DNA of 64,000 bases from Pontibacter fetidus. Lineage in GTDB: Bacteria > Bacteroidota > Bacteroidia > Cytophagales > Hymenobacteraceae. Below, piece after piece: positions 27,501 through 34,625 of this stretch. The position numbers and the translations under genes are program-made. The stretch covers positions 62,001 through 126,000 of the forward strand of contig NZ_JAAEAA010000001.1 of the NCBI RefSeq assembly GCF_010119545.1, read 5' to 3'. The notes below the pieces were generated by a model. The model did not search any database and had not been told where the DNA came from. It worked only from the letters and a program-made list of their open reading frames with translations. Within the stretch, counting starts at the first letter, position 1. The number at the start of each line of letters is the position of its first letter.

Positions 27501-28068
27501 CGCAGGTTCACTGGTAATATCTGGTGCTAAGGCAACTTATAAAGGCACTGGTACAATTGCAGGTAGAACAGGAACTTACGATTTTATGGTTGTTGCGACA
27601 GACGGACAGGTAAATGGTAGCGGCGGTTACGACAAATTCCGCATTAAGATATGGAACGGCGGTAATGTGGTATATGATAACGCAAGAGGTACCCTCGAAA
27701 ATGCAGAGCTTGGCAATAATACCATTCTCGGCGGAGGCTCCATCGTGATCCACGAAGTGAAAACAGCCACCAAAGGCTCTAAACTTGAGGTAGCTGAAAA
27801 ACCGCAAACAGCACAGTTCTACAACTACCCGAACACGTTCACTGACAGAACAACTATAGCGTTTAGTTTAGAAAAATCGGAAAGCTACCTGCTGGAAGTG
27901 TATGACATGCGCGGTGTTCTGATCAAGAAAGTGAACATGGGCGTGGCCGAGGCCGGTAAGTTATATGAGTTCGGGTTTGATGGCAGCGCTTTATCTAAGG
28001 GTATGTACATTGCCCGTTTGCTTACACCTTCCGGAGCCAAGTCTGTGAAGATGATCCTGAATAAATAA
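21544..28068 (+). CDS. Giant MBG/YDG-repeat surface protein with type IX secretion tail
   Basis: Encodes 2174 residues. After an N-terminal hydrophobic signal (about 16-36, ending VQAQ) comes a domain with PTVTSDKDDYAPGEIAIITGSGW and a His-rich loop (AHEHHHGYHD). Two Ig-like stretches lead into a long array of about nineteen repeats of roughly 75-85 residues. Most are MBG-type (KVYGDANPAFSG, KSRIYGDANPQLT, KTYGDENPAFTG) and at least four are YDG-type (KVYDGNTDAEA, RVYDGTENASA, KVYDGNANAPG, KVYDGTDVASA). An Ig-like unit, a GGFVTGGGWI module and a C-terminal sorting domain (SYLLEVYDMRGVLIKKV...KGMYIARLL) follow. It is probably an exported adhesin or cell-surface fibre. The repeats make copy-number change by recombination likely. 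A terminator follows at 28095. Confidence 0.88.
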   Translation: MHVKALLTLRVLFLSWYRYLLLLPVLLMFASISVQAQNAYLAAGKPVPTVTSDKDDYAPGEIAIITGSGWTLDSLVDIHLEEDPAHEHHHGYHDTKVNPDGTWRIEYPIEERHLGTKFTVIVDGKETAYQGLAYFTDAINTSITLLSPASAVQGSNINITATLRQTNGTNSGEIISNVPVDFYINNIKIATVNTNSSGTATIVYNVIQAAGSYNGNNGIKADFTGTKDYNKTTTQNSFTVTAITCSSPLVTSQPQPSEVTYGDSNPTFSVTASGDINSYQWQVSSDNGSNWTPINGATSATYTVTTPTFAMNGYQYRAAITGCNTTIYSNAATLTVNQRQLSISVNPKTKVYGDPLPTLDGTVTGLLSSDNISVSYSSAATTTSIVGDYPITATLIDPNSKLANYEVTNTPALLTVTPATATLTLADLAKTYNSSPQGATVTTSPANLVGVTVTYDGEATVPTAAGSYQVVASLTNANYNAQSVSGTLVIGKATATVTLANLEHTYNGDAKSATATTSATGSSTYTITYDGAGDLPINYKQGGYAVVATLVNDNYSGSATGTLVINKADQVISWASPAGITYGTALSATQLNASVTIGNGALTYTPAAGTVLGAGPHTLTVSAAETNNYNQAQKTVQLNVAKATPTVALTVGGPYTYDGSGKVVSSATVSGVADENLGAATVTYTLGNEDVESPVNAGSYSVLATFAGNDNYTNAQATGTLVIAKADLAISAANATKVYGDANPAFSGSLVSGGAQGESFTVTASSAATAGSPIGDYNIVPEVTGSTIQNYTVTATNGTLTVTPRPITIAANTGQTKVYGDTDPTAFTYQISEGSLVDAAHLTGALTRAIGNNVGTYAITQGTLAATNNYTLTYTAADFTITRRAVAVTADALSKIYGQTDPELTYTVTSGSVVSGDNFTGKLVRDEGENVGDYAVNLGDLSLGDNYSLSLVTGTTFGITPKAITVTPVASQSKIYGNNDPVFSYTNTDLVGSDAFTGALARAAGENAGTYAILKGTLALSNNYTLTFTPGVVFTINPKQVTATISASDKVYDGNTDAEAVGNIPTGLVGEDIVEVTVTNARFSDKNAGTGKTVTADVAISNGNYSLSNSTASTTAAITAKPITGAFVAASRVYDGTENASASNLTLDGVITGDDVQLTGGTATFANKHAGVGKTVSLAGAALTGDDKDNYSLTTIANALADITPKLASVTSAANTKVYGSSDPMLTGSTAGFIEGDGITAEYTRAAGETVGNYSITATLSPEAALSNYSITYNPANFEITKALLTVKADDKSRIYGDANPQLTISYDGFVNSESESVLTQAPAITTTATITSSAGSYPISVSGGQATNYSFIYEAGVLTINKADISVVASDKSKTYGDENPAFTGTITGVKNGDAITANYSSAAVASSPVGTYDIVPVLAGDALSNYNTPVITNGTLTINKANLTAIANAKSRIYGIANPVLDGVLDGVKTHDNITANYSTTADENSNVGTYPITVTLNDPDNKLGNYTATKTDALLTISQAPASITLADLSKVYNGNTQAVTVTTAPAGLAVTVTYNGASALPKAANSYAVVATLNNSNYTAENATSTLFIAPKELTATLANPGKVYDGNANAPGTTATLDGVITGDDVATVVTNALFNNVNAGDRTVSADVSLAGTDKDNYSLGNLSIANATISPKEVTAQITAVNKVYDGTDVASATGSVPVATIVSGDVVAVTVSNAKFSDRHVGVSKAVNANVAISNPNYKLSSLFATTTADITPAPLTITAPSMSKYCGQVDPLTNYSSNVSGAVNNEVITTTYSINGTSVIPASIDDKLSNYTTTLVNGKLTINDVALDASSASNPRSILEDVTIIVSVKNGASNIAGVAVKLLIDGEEKYTATSDASGNATFKLGKLPVNVYAITASAGGCSVSPVVYLPVYDPDGGFVTGGGWINSPAGALENSDVTGKANFGFVAKYKKGKNEVEGNTEFQFQAGNINFKSAAHNAGSLVISGAKATYKGTGTIAGRTGTYDFMVVATDGQVNGSGGYDKFRIKIWNGGNVVYDNARGTLENAELGNNTILGGGSIVIHEVKTATKGSKLEVAEKPQTAQFYNYPNTFTDRTTIAFSLEKSESYLLEVYDMRGVLIKKVNMGVAEAGKLYEFGFDGSALSKGMYIARLLTPSGAKSVKMILNK

Positions 28069-28094
28069 CCCGGGCAAAGAGCCTGTAACAACTA

Positions 28095-28137
28095 TAAAGT
28101 GCCGGTCTCCTGCAAAAGGGCCGGCACTTTATTTTTT
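28095..28137 (+). terminator. Terminator after the MBG adhesin
   Basis: The stem TAAAGTGCCGG / CCGGCACTTTA with a 15-nt loop is followed by TTTTTT, 27 nt past the stop codon. It separates the adhesin from the his leader. Confidence 0.9.
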
Positions 28138-28191
28138 ATCAGCCTTATCAAACTTTTCCGGCATTTTATAGTTTACTAAAAAATCCTGCTT

Positions 28192-28199
28192 TACTTTTG
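28192..28199 (+). promoter_or_regulatory. Promoter -7 box of the hisGDCB leader
   Basis: TACTTTTG matches TAnnTTTG and ends 10 nt before the leader ORF start. A TTTA at 28172-28175 is the nearest -33 candidate (16-nt spacer). Confidence 0.5.
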
Positions 28200-28209
28200 C
28201 AGCCATACA

Positions 28210-28308
28210 ATGCGCAACGCCACGTTACATAGCATCCTTTCTACTCCGGCAACTTCTGTTGCCTGTGGTACTGCTGCGCACGTACATCATTTCCATCATT
28301 CCTCGTAA
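28210..28308 (+). CDS. Histidine-rich leader peptide upstream of hisG
   Basis: A 32-residue ORF placed directly after a promoter-like -7 box and 105 nt before hisG. Five of its six His residues fall in the window His24-His30 (pattern H-V-H-H-F-H-H), just before two serines and the stop. Such clustering at the end of a short ORF in front of a his operon is the mark of a ribosome-sensing leader: lack of charged tRNA-His would stall the ribosome there. A short perfect stem-loop (ATTCCTC, loop GTAA, GAGGAAT; 28298-28315) straddles the stop codon, and GGCAAC/GTTGCC (28249-28264) forms another inside the ORF. I see no clear intrinsic terminator before hisG, so the output step is uncertain. A second His leader with a clear attenuator lies at 43506. 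Confidence 0.75.
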   Translation: MRNATLHSILSTPATSVACGTAAHVHHFHHSS

Positions 28309-28413
28309 GAGGAATCCAATTAACATATAGCCCCCGTTGGGTGTATACCCATTTTATACGTTGCAGGAAGCAGGGTATAGATCGCCTTTATTTTCATTTT
28401 CAGAACAAATTTT

Positions 28414-29265
28414 ATGCTTCGTATAGCCATACAAAAGTCAGGCAGGCTCAGTGATGATTCGCTTAAACTGATCCGTGAGTGCGGTATCTCGTTCATCAGC
28501 AGCAGCCTGAAACTAAAAACAGAATCCACTAATTTTCCGCTGGAGATTCTTTTTCTTCGCGACGATGATATTCCCGGTTATGTAGCCGACGGCGTGGCCG
28601 ATATTGGTATAGTTGGCCAGAATGTGCTGGTGGAAGAAGGCATGCAACACCTGACCGTAGAAGAGCTTGGTTTCTCGAAATGCCGCTTGTCGCTGGCCGT
28701 GCCCAAAGGCGACAACTATAGCTCTATCGAAGACCTGAACGGGAAGAACATTGCCACATCATACCCTAATTTACTGCAGTCTTACCTTTCAGAACGTGGC
28801 GTGCAAGCCAATATTCATACGATAAGCGGGTCGGTGGAGATCGCTCCAAGCATTGGCCTGGCTGATGCGATTTGTGATATAGTTAGTTCGGGCAGTACTC
28901 TTATCAGCAATGGTCTGAAGGAAGTGGAACGTGTGTTTAAGTCGCAGGCAGTGCTAATTGCAAACAAAGACCTTAATGCTGAGAAACAGGAAATACTGGA
29001 GAAACTTTTATTCCGGATACAATCCGTTCAGCGTGCCCAGCGTGCCAAGTATATCTTATTAAATGCCCCGAACGATAAAGTGGCTGAGATATCTAAGTTA
29101 CTACCGGGTGTGAAGTCGCCGACGGTTCTGCCGTTGCTGGAAGAAGGCTGGAGCTCATTGCACTCTGTTGTAAACGAAGACGATTTCTGGGACAAAATTG
29201 AAAAGCTGAAAGCGGCTGGTGCGCAGGGTATCCTGGTTGTTCCGATTGAGAAAATGATCATCTGA
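28414..29265 (+). CDS. hisG: ATP phosphoribosyltransferase, long form
   Basis: Encodes 283 residues of HisG, which joins ATP and PRPP in the first and committed step of histidine synthesis. LRIAIQKSGRLSDDSLKLI, DGVADIGIVGQNVLVEEG, and SVEIAPSIGLADAICDIVSSGSTL (PRPP-binding loop) are conserved. The last 70 residues (SPTVLPLLEEGWSSLHSVV...AAGAQGILVVPIEKM) are the ACT-like regulatory domain of the long form, so histidine feedback is expected and no HisZ is needed. The stop shares one base with the hisD start. Confidence 0.97.
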   Translation: MLRIAIQKSGRLSDDSLKLIRECGISFISSSLKLKTESTNFPLEILFLRDDDIPGYVADGVADIGIVGQNVLVEEGMQHLTVEELGFSKCRLSLAVPKGDNYSSIEDLNGKNIATSYPNLLQSYLSERGVQANIHTISGSVEIAPSIGLADAICDIVSSGSTLISNGLKEVERVFKSQAVLIANKDLNAEKQEILEKLLFRIQSVQRAQRAKYILLNAPNDKVAEISKLLPGVKSPTVLPLLEEGWSSLHSVVNEDDFWDKIEKLKAAGAQGILVVPIEKMII

Positions 29266-30545
29266 TGAAGAAGCTACTATACCCGGAAACTATAGTTTGG
29301 CCCGAGTTGGCAAAGCGACCAGTAAAAGACCTGCAGGAACTGGAGCCAACTATACGCGGCATCTTTAAGCTGGTGCAGGAGCAGGGGGACGAAGCCTTGT
29401 ACCAACTGGCAGAAAAGTATGATGGCAAACGCCCGGATGCTTTACTGGCAACACCCGAAGAACTGGCCACCGCTGAATACGAGATCAGCGCCGAACTGAA
29501 AGAAGCGATTTTACAGGCGTACAGTAACATTCAGCTGTTCCATTTGCAGCAGGCCGAGCAGATGCCTATAGTTGAAACGATGCCGGGCGTAAACTGCTGG
29601 CGTAAAAGTGTGGCTATCGAGAAGGTAGGGCTTTACATTCCGGGTGGTACAGCGCCGCTTTTTTCTACGCTGTTGATGCTGGGGATTCCGGCAAAACTGG
29701 CTGGCTGTAAACAAATTGTGCTTTGCACGCCACCGTCTAAAGAAGGTGCTATACACCCGGCCATCCGCTATACGGCATCGTTGTTAGGCATCGAAACTAT
29801 AGTGAAAGCAGGTGGCGCACAAGCCGTAGCTGCCATGGCATTTGGTACCGAAAGTGTGCCTGCTGTAAGTAAGATCTTCGGACCGGGCAACCAGTACGTA
29901 ACCATGGCCAAGCAACTGGTGACGCAACTGGGCGTGGCTATCGATATGCCGGCTGGCCCGTCGGAAGTGCTGGTGATGGCCGATGAAACAGCTGATCCTG
30001 CTTTTGTAGCTGCCGACCTGCTTTCTCAGGCCGAGCACGGACCCGATTCGCAGGTGGTGTTGCTGAGCACATCCGAAACTATAATTGACCAGGTGATCTC
30101 AGAAATTGAGAAGCAACTACAGGAACTGCCACGCGAAGCCGTAGCCGCGCAGGCGCTGGAAAACAGCATGGCTATAGTTATGAAAAGTGCCAGGCAAATG
30201 CTCGATTTCTCTAATTTATATGCCCCGGAGCACCTGATTTTGGCCATAAAAGATTTGCAAACTATAGCTGATGGCGTGGTAAATGCTGGCTCTGTTTTCC
30301 TGGGCAACTATACGCCCGAAGCCGCCGGCGATTATGCATCCGGAACCAACCACACCTTGCCGACAAATGGTTATGCACGTGCTTATAGCGGCGTTTCTTT
30401 GGATAGTTTTGTCCGGAAGATCACGTTCCAGTACATAACGCCGGAAGGTCTGCAGAACATAGGCAGAACCATAGAATTAATGGCCGATGCTGAAGGTTTG
30501 CAGGCACACAAAAATGCAGTAAGTATCCGATTAAAGAAACTATAA
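29265..30545 (+). CDS. hisD: Histidinol dehydrogenase
   Basis: Encodes 426 residues of the zinc and NAD-dependent enzyme that oxidises histidinol to histidine in two steps. GLYIPGGTAPLFSTLLMLGIPA, KIFGPGNQYVTMAKQLV, DMPAGPSEVLVMAD, LLSQAEHGPDSQV and YAPEHLILA are family signatures, with the catalytic His pair expected in the last parts, and ASGTNHTLPTNG is also conserved. The start overlaps hisG by one base (TGATG) and hisC follows without a gap, so tight coupling is likely. Confidence 0.97.
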   Translation: MKKLLYPETIVWPELAKRPVKDLQELEPTIRGIFKLVQEQGDEALYQLAEKYDGKRPDALLATPEELATAEYEISAELKEAILQAYSNIQLFHLQQAEQMPIVETMPGVNCWRKSVAIEKVGLYIPGGTAPLFSTLLMLGIPAKLAGCKQIVLCTPPSKEGAIHPAIRYTASLLGIETIVKAGGAQAVAAMAFGTESVPAVSKIFGPGNQYVTMAKQLVTQLGVAIDMPAGPSEVLVMADETADPAFVAADLLSQAEHGPDSQVVLLSTSETIIDQVISEIEKQLQELPREAVAAQALENSMAIVMKSARQMLDFSNLYAPEHLILAIKDLQTIADGVVNAGSVFLGNYTPEAAGDYASGTNHTLPTNGYARAYSGVSLDSFVRKITFQYITPEGLQNIGRTIELMADAEGLQAHKNAVSIRLKKL

Positions 30546-31595
30546 ATGTTTGACTTACAAAGTATAGTTAGGCCGAATGTATGGCGTATGAAGCCCTACG
30601 CATCGGCCCGTGACGAGTTTAAAGGCACGGCCAGCGTGTACCTGGATGCCAACGAAAATAACCTGGGCAGCCTGGCCGGCAACAACTATAACCGCTACCC
30701 TGATCCGCACCAGAAAGCCCTGAAAAGTAAGATAGCCACTATAAAAGGAGTGAAGCCGTCGCAGATATTCCTGGGCAATGGCTCTGACGAAGCGATTGAT
30801 CTGTTGTTCCGGATGGTTTGCCGTCCGGGGCAGGACCGCGCGCTTTTTTTACCGCCAACCTACGGCATGTACGAAGTATCTGCCAACCTGAACGATGTGC
30901 AGCTGGATACGGTACAACTGACTGCTGATTTCCAGATTCCGGTGGCCGAAGTGCTGCGAAACGTGAAGCCCGAAACAAAGCTGATCTTTATCTGCTCGCC
31001 CAACAACCCGACCGGCAATAATATCAACCCCGAAGACATTGAAGCAATTCTCGACAACTTTGACGGACTGGTTATAGTTGACGAAGCGTACATTGATTTT
31101 TCGGATGAGCCAAGCTGGACTACGCGCCTGCAGGATTTCCCTAATTTGGTGGTGCTGCAGACTTTCTCCAAAGCATGGGGCATGGCCGGTTTGCGTTTGG
31201 GTATGGCCTTCGCGTCAGAAGAGATCATTGCGCTGCTCGACAAAATCAAACCGCCGTACAATATAAACGAAGCTACTCAGGAACTAGCCCTAAAAGCCCT
31301 TGATCAGGATGAACAGTTGAAGTACATGATCGAAGAGATCATTCAGGAACGGCAGCTATTGGAAGCGGCTTTGCCAACCCTGGCTATAGTTGAGAAAGTG
31401 TACCCGACAGATGCCAACTTTATATTGGTGAAGGTGAAGGATGCAAACGCGCTGTATAGTTACCTGCTGGATAAAGGGATTGTAACGCGTAACCGTTCGA
31501 GCGTGCCCGGCTGCGAAAATTGCCTGCGCATATCAGTTGGCACCACAGACGAGAACCAGAAACTATACCAGGCCATGGCTGAATTTAAAGTTTAG
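30546..31595 (+). CDS. hisC: Histidinol-phosphate aminotransferase
   Basis: Encodes 349 residues of a fold-type I PLP enzyme that transfers the amino group from glutamate to imidazole acetol phosphate. YLDANENNLG, FLGNGSDEAIDLL, CSPNNPTGN, VDEAYIDFS and the PLP lysine Lys209 in TFSKAWGMAGLRLG are visible, as is the C-terminal LRISVGT. It begins directly after the hisD stop. Length is normal. Confidence 0.96.
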   Translation: MFDLQSIVRPNVWRMKPYASARDEFKGTASVYLDANENNLGSLAGNNYNRYPDPHQKALKSKIATIKGVKPSQIFLGNGSDEAIDLLFRMVCRPGQDRALFLPPTYGMYEVSANLNDVQLDTVQLTADFQIPVAEVLRNVKPETKLIFICSPNNPTGNNINPEDIEAILDNFDGLVIVDEAYIDFSDEPSWTTRLQDFPNLVVLQTFSKAWGMAGLRLGMAFASEEIIALLDKIKPPYNINEATQELALKALDQDEQLKYMIEEIIQERQLLEAALPTLAIVEKVYPTDANFILVKVKDANALYSYLLDKGIVTRNRSSVPGCENCLRISVGTTDENQKLYQAMAEFKV

Positions 31596-31607
31596 ACAAA
31601 GGATTAA

Positions 31608-31665
31608 TTGACAAAGGACAAAAGACCACTTTATGTATCTCTTTTGTCACACAGTCCTTTGTCAA
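31608..31665. repeat. Inverted repeat between hisC and hisB
   Basis: TTGACAAAGGAC (31608-31619) and GTCCTTTGTCAA (31654-31665) are perfect complements, with further partial pairing inside (ACAAAAGA / TCTTTTGT). It would form a long hairpin in the his mRNA about 17 nt before the hisB start. A longer ORF reading for HisB starts inside it, which argues against that start. Confidence 0.75.
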
Positions 31666-31682
31666 ATAGTCAAAGAAAGAAA

Positions 31683-32777
31683 ATGAAAAAAGCATTATTT
31701 ATAGATCGTGATGGTACCATTCTGGTGGAGCCGAAGACCGATTACCAGGTTGATTCTTTTGAGAAGTTTGAGTTCATACCGAAAGTGATCCGCAACCTGC
31801 ACAAGATTTTTAATGAACTGGATTACGAGTTTGTGATGGTTACGAACCAGGACGGTCTGGGCACTGATTCTTACCCGGAGCACACTTTCTGGCCATATCA
31901 GAACAAAATGCTGGATATTCTGAAAAGCGAAGGCATTGAGTTCTCGGATATCCTGATCGACCGCAGCTTTGAACACGAAGGCCTGGAAACGCGCAAGCCC
32001 GGCATTGGCATGCTGAAAAAGTACCTGGAAGAAGACTACGACCTTGCCAACAGCTACGTTATCGGTGACCGCCTTACGGATGTGCAACTGGCCAAGAATC
32101 TGGGTGCTAAAGCCATATTGTTAGCCGATTTCCAGAGCGATGAAGCTGCACTGAGCACCAACGACTGGGACGAGATCTATCGTTTCCTGAAGCTGCCGCC
32201 GCGCAAAGCAACTATACGCCGGCAGACGTCCGAAACCGACATCCTGATAGACCTGAACCTGGACGGCACCGGGAAATCCGACATCAAAACTGGTCTTGGC
32301 TTTTTTGACCATATGCTGGAGCAGCTGGCCCGCCACGGCAACGTAGACCTGACTATAGCTGTAAAAGGCGACCTGCATATTGACGAGCACCATACCATTG
32401 AAGACACCGGACTTGCTTTGGGCGAAGCATTTTTGAATGCTTTAGGTGATAAAAAAGGCATTACGCGTTATGGCTTTTTGCTGCCGATGGACGATGTACT
32501 GGCGCAGGTGGCCATTGATTTTGGCGGCCGCCCATGGATAGTCTGGGAAGCTGATTTTAAGCGTGAGAAAGTAGGGGATATGCCGACTGAGATGTTCTTT
32601 CATTTCTTTAAATCGTTCTCCGATACATCAAAATCGAACCTAAACATTAAAGCCGAAGGGCAGAATGAGCACCACAAAATAGAAGCGATTTTTAAAGCCT
32701 TTGCCAAAGCGATAAGGATGGCCGTGCACCGCAACCCTAACGACAATACCTTGCCTACTACAAAAGGAGTTTTGTAG
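31683..32777 (+). CDS. hisB: Bifunctional histidinol-phosphatase / imidazoleglycerol-phosphate dehydratase
   Basis: Encodes 364 residues with two domains. Residues 1-165 are a HAD-type phosphatase (FIDRDGT with Asp8 and Asp10, [25 protein letters not shown]), which removes phosphate from histidinol phosphate. Residues 175-364 are the manganese-dependent dehydratase ([49 protein letters not shown]). The fused form means no separate phosphatase is needed. The start at 31683 ([12 protein letters not shown]) is preferred over an upstream in-frame codon within the inverted repeat. Confidence 0.97.
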   Translation: MKKALFIDRDGTILVEPKTDYQVDSFEKFEFIPKVIRNLHKIFNELDYEFVMVTNQDGLGTDSYPEHTFWPYQNKMLDILKSEGIEFSDILIDRSFEHEGLETRKPGIGMLKKYLEEDYDLANSYVIGDRLTDVQLAKNLGAKAILLADFQSDEAALSTNDWDEIYRFLKLPPRKATIRRQTSETDILIDLNLDGTGKSDIKTGLGFFDHMLEQLARHGNVDLTIAVKGDLHIDEHHTIEDTGLALGEAFLNALGDKKGITRYGFLLPMDDVLAQVAIDFGGRPWIVWEADFKREKVGDMPTEMFFHFFKSFSDTSKSNLNIKAEGQNEHHKIEAIFKAFAKAIRMAVHRNPNDNTLPTTKGVL

Positions 32778-32827
32778 TTCGTTGATTATTAGTAATATAT
32801 ATTGTTATTTATATTTGACATTTTGCC

Positions 32828-32851
32828 ATTGTTGGTGTTTTCACCAACAAT
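32828..32851. terminator. Perfect hairpin after hisB (possible terminator)
   Basis: ATTGTTGGTG and CACCAACAAT form a perfect 10-bp stem with a TTTT loop, 50 nt after hisB. There is no strong T-run, so it may be an mRNA 3' end or processing signal. A second hairpin (CTTGCTG/CAGCAAG, 32872-32896) follows. Confidence 0.45.
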
Positions 32852-32974
32852 CCAACTATCCGCTATTTATGCTTGCTGGTGAAAACACGCAGCAAGGGCT
32901 TGTGTTTTAGATGTTTAAGACTTTGTCAACCACTAGTATATGAGCTATAGTTTAAAAATAAAACTCAACTATAG

Positions 32975-33005
32975 TTTGCTTTTGCAAAATCAGGGCTTAC
33001 ATTTG
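32975..33005 (+). promoter_or_regulatory. trp operon promoter
   Basis: TTTG (32975-32978), a spacer of exactly 19 nt and TACATTTG (32998-33005) form the best Bacteroidota-type promoter in the window. The trp leader ORF starts 38 nt downstream of the -7 box. Confidence 0.75.
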
Positions 33006-33043
33006 TGACATCGCTAACTATAAAAGCGAACTATAATCAAGAC

Positions 33044-33130
33044 ATGAATCAGAATCTTCATCTTACTGCATGGTGGTGGCACGTTACAAAAAGTATCGTG
33101 AACAGCCTTGCTATGTATAAGATGAGATAA
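33044..33130 (+). CDS. trpL: Tryptophan leader peptide
   Basis: A 28-residue ORF between the trp promoter and trpE. Codons 10-12 are three consecutive TGG (Trp), a rare event by chance. Codons 19-21, GTG AAC AGC (33098-33106), are perfectly complementary to GCTGTTCAC at 33166-33174, which forms the 5' side of the terminator stem and loop that follows. This is the classical attenuator layout: fast translation leaves the terminator free to form, while a ribosome stalled on the Trp codons exposes the 9-nt antiterminator arm and lets transcription reach trpE. No Shine-Dalgarno site is visible, as usual in this phylum. Confidence 0.9.
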   Translation: MNQNLHLTAWWWHVTKSIVNSLAMYKMR

Positions 33131-33157
33131 ATGATATAGCATACAACCAAAGGTATT

Positions 33158-33192
33158 AAAAGCCTGCTGTTCACTGGACAGCAGGCTTTTTT
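33158..33192 (+). terminator. trp attenuator terminator
   Basis: AAAAGCCTGCTGT (33158-33170) pairs with ACAGCAGGCTTTT (33178-33190) around a TCACTGG loop and runs into six T. It lies 25 nt before trpE. GCTGTTCAC within its 5' side and loop can instead pair with the leader ORF arm at 33098-33106. Confidence 0.92.
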
Positions 33193-33217
33193 GTTTTCTA
33201 CGCATTCTAAACCAGAT

Positions 33218-34624
33218 ATGAACTATAAGATTACCACCAACTATAAGCGCCTACTGGCTGATACGCTGACCCCGGTGAGCGTGTACCTGAAGCTGCGCGA
33301 CCGATTCCCGAACAGTATTCTGCTGGAGAGCTCAGATTACCACGGAGCCGAAAACAGTTTCTCCTACATCTGCTGCAGCCCGTTGGCAACAATAAAAGCA
33401 GAAAACGAGGTGCTGACAGAAGCTTTTCCAGACGGAACTATAAAGCAGACACCGATCACGAAAGATGTAAATGTGCCAGCTCAACTGGCGGCTTTTGCAC
33501 AGTGCTTTGAGGTAGAATCGAATGCGTTTAACTTCATCAATAACGGGCTGTTCGGGTACATGAACTATGATGCGGTGCGCTATTACGAAGACATTGAACT
33601 GACCCAGCGCCCGGATCGCCAGCAACTGCCTGACCTGTTTTATGCGCTTTACCGCTACATCATCGCTATCAACCACTTCACCAACGAAGCCTACATTTTC
33701 TCGCACAACTATAACCAGGACGACGACAACGGCATTGCCCAACTCGAAGCCTTACTCAACAGCCGCAACATTCCGAGCTATAGTTTCAAGACTTCCGGAG
33801 ATGAGGCTTATAATATCAGCAGTGAAGGATTCCTTAAAAATATTCAGAAGGCGAAGGAGCATTGCTTCCGGGGTGATGTTTTTCAACTGGTACTTTCCCG
33901 CCGGTTTGAGCAGGCTTTTCAGGGAGATGAGTTTAATGTGTACCGCGCCCTTCGCTCCATCAATCCATCGCCGTACCTGTTTTACTTCGACTATGGCAGC
34001 TTCAAGATCTTCGGTTCGTCGCCGGAAGCGCAGTTGGTAATCAAAAACGGCAAAGCCAGCATTTTCCCGATTGCGGGCACATTCAGAAGAACCGGTGACG
34101 ATGCTGCCGACGCAGCGCTGGCAGAAAAACTGCTGGCCGACCCGAAGGAAAATGCGGAGCACGTGATGCTGGTGGACCTGGCCCGAAATGATTTGAGTCG
34201 TAATGGACATAGTGTTGAAGTAGAAACCTTCCGTGAGATCCAATATTACTCGCATGTCATTCACCTGGTCTCAAAAGTGTCGGGGCAACTGCACAGCCAG
34301 CAGGATTCGCTGCAGATGGTGGCCAGCACTTTTCCGGCCGGTACACTTTCCGGTGCACCTAAACACAAGGCCATGCAACTGATCGACAAATATGAAACCA
34401 CAAACCGCGCCTTTTACGGTGGCTGCATCGGTTTCCTGGATTTTAACGGCAACTTCAACAGTGCCATCATGATCCGTTCTTTCCTGAGCAAAGACTACAA
34501 ACTATACTACCAGGCCGGTGCCGGTATTGTGGCTGCTTCGGATCCGCAAAGTGAACTGCAGGAGGTAGACAATAAACTAATGGCTTTACGCAAAGCTTTA
34601 ACCTTAGCTCAGGAGATCAATTAA
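33218..34624 (+). CDS. trpE: Anthranilate synthase component I
   Basis: Encodes 468 residues of the chorismate-binding subunit that makes anthranilate. Near the N-terminus SILLES is the LLES element that binds tryptophan for feedback inhibition. The C-terminal catalytic domain contains VFQLVLSRRFEQ, FPIAGTFRRTGDD, LVDLARNDLSRNG, FPAGTLSGAPKHKAM and YYQAGAGIVAASDP. Length is normal. The first ATG after the attenuator is chosen; an upstream TTG would lie in the terminator T-run. trpG follows 1 nt later. Confidence 0.97.
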   Translation: MNYKITTNYKRLLADTLTPVSVYLKLRDRFPNSILLESSDYHGAENSFSYICCSPLATIKAENEVLTEAFPDGTIKQTPITKDVNVPAQLAAFAQCFEVESNAFNFINNGLFGYMNYDAVRYYEDIELTQRPDRQQLPDLFYALYRYIIAINHFTNEAYIFSHNYNQDDDNGIAQLEALLNSRNIPSYSFKTSGDEAYNISSEGFLKNIQKAKEHCFRGDVFQLVLSRRFEQAFQGDEFNVYRALRSINPSPYLFYFDYGSFKIFGSSPEAQLVIKNGKASIFPIAGTFRRTGDDAADAALAEKLLADPKENAEHVMLVDLARNDLSRNGHSVEVETFREIQYYSHVIHLVSKVSGQLHSQQDSLQMVASTFPAGTLSGAPKHKAMQLIDKYETTNRAFYGGCIGFLDFNGNFNSAIMIRSFLSKDYKLYYQAGAGIVAASDPQSELQEVDNKLMALRKALTLAQEIN

Positions 34625-34625
34625 G

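Noticed and set aside
28339-28379. GGGT/ACCC and TATACCC/GGGTATA stems as the hisG attenuator terminator
   Set aside because: Stems are short or have long loops and lack a T-run, so they are reported only as possible competing structures.
32177-32461. Minus-strand ORFs opposite hisB
   Set aside because: Shadows of the dehydratase domain; no signal peptide, motif or promoter.
33752-34264. Minus-strand ORF of 170 residues opposite trpE
   Set aside because: Antisense of the conserved catalytic part of TrpE and no family signature.
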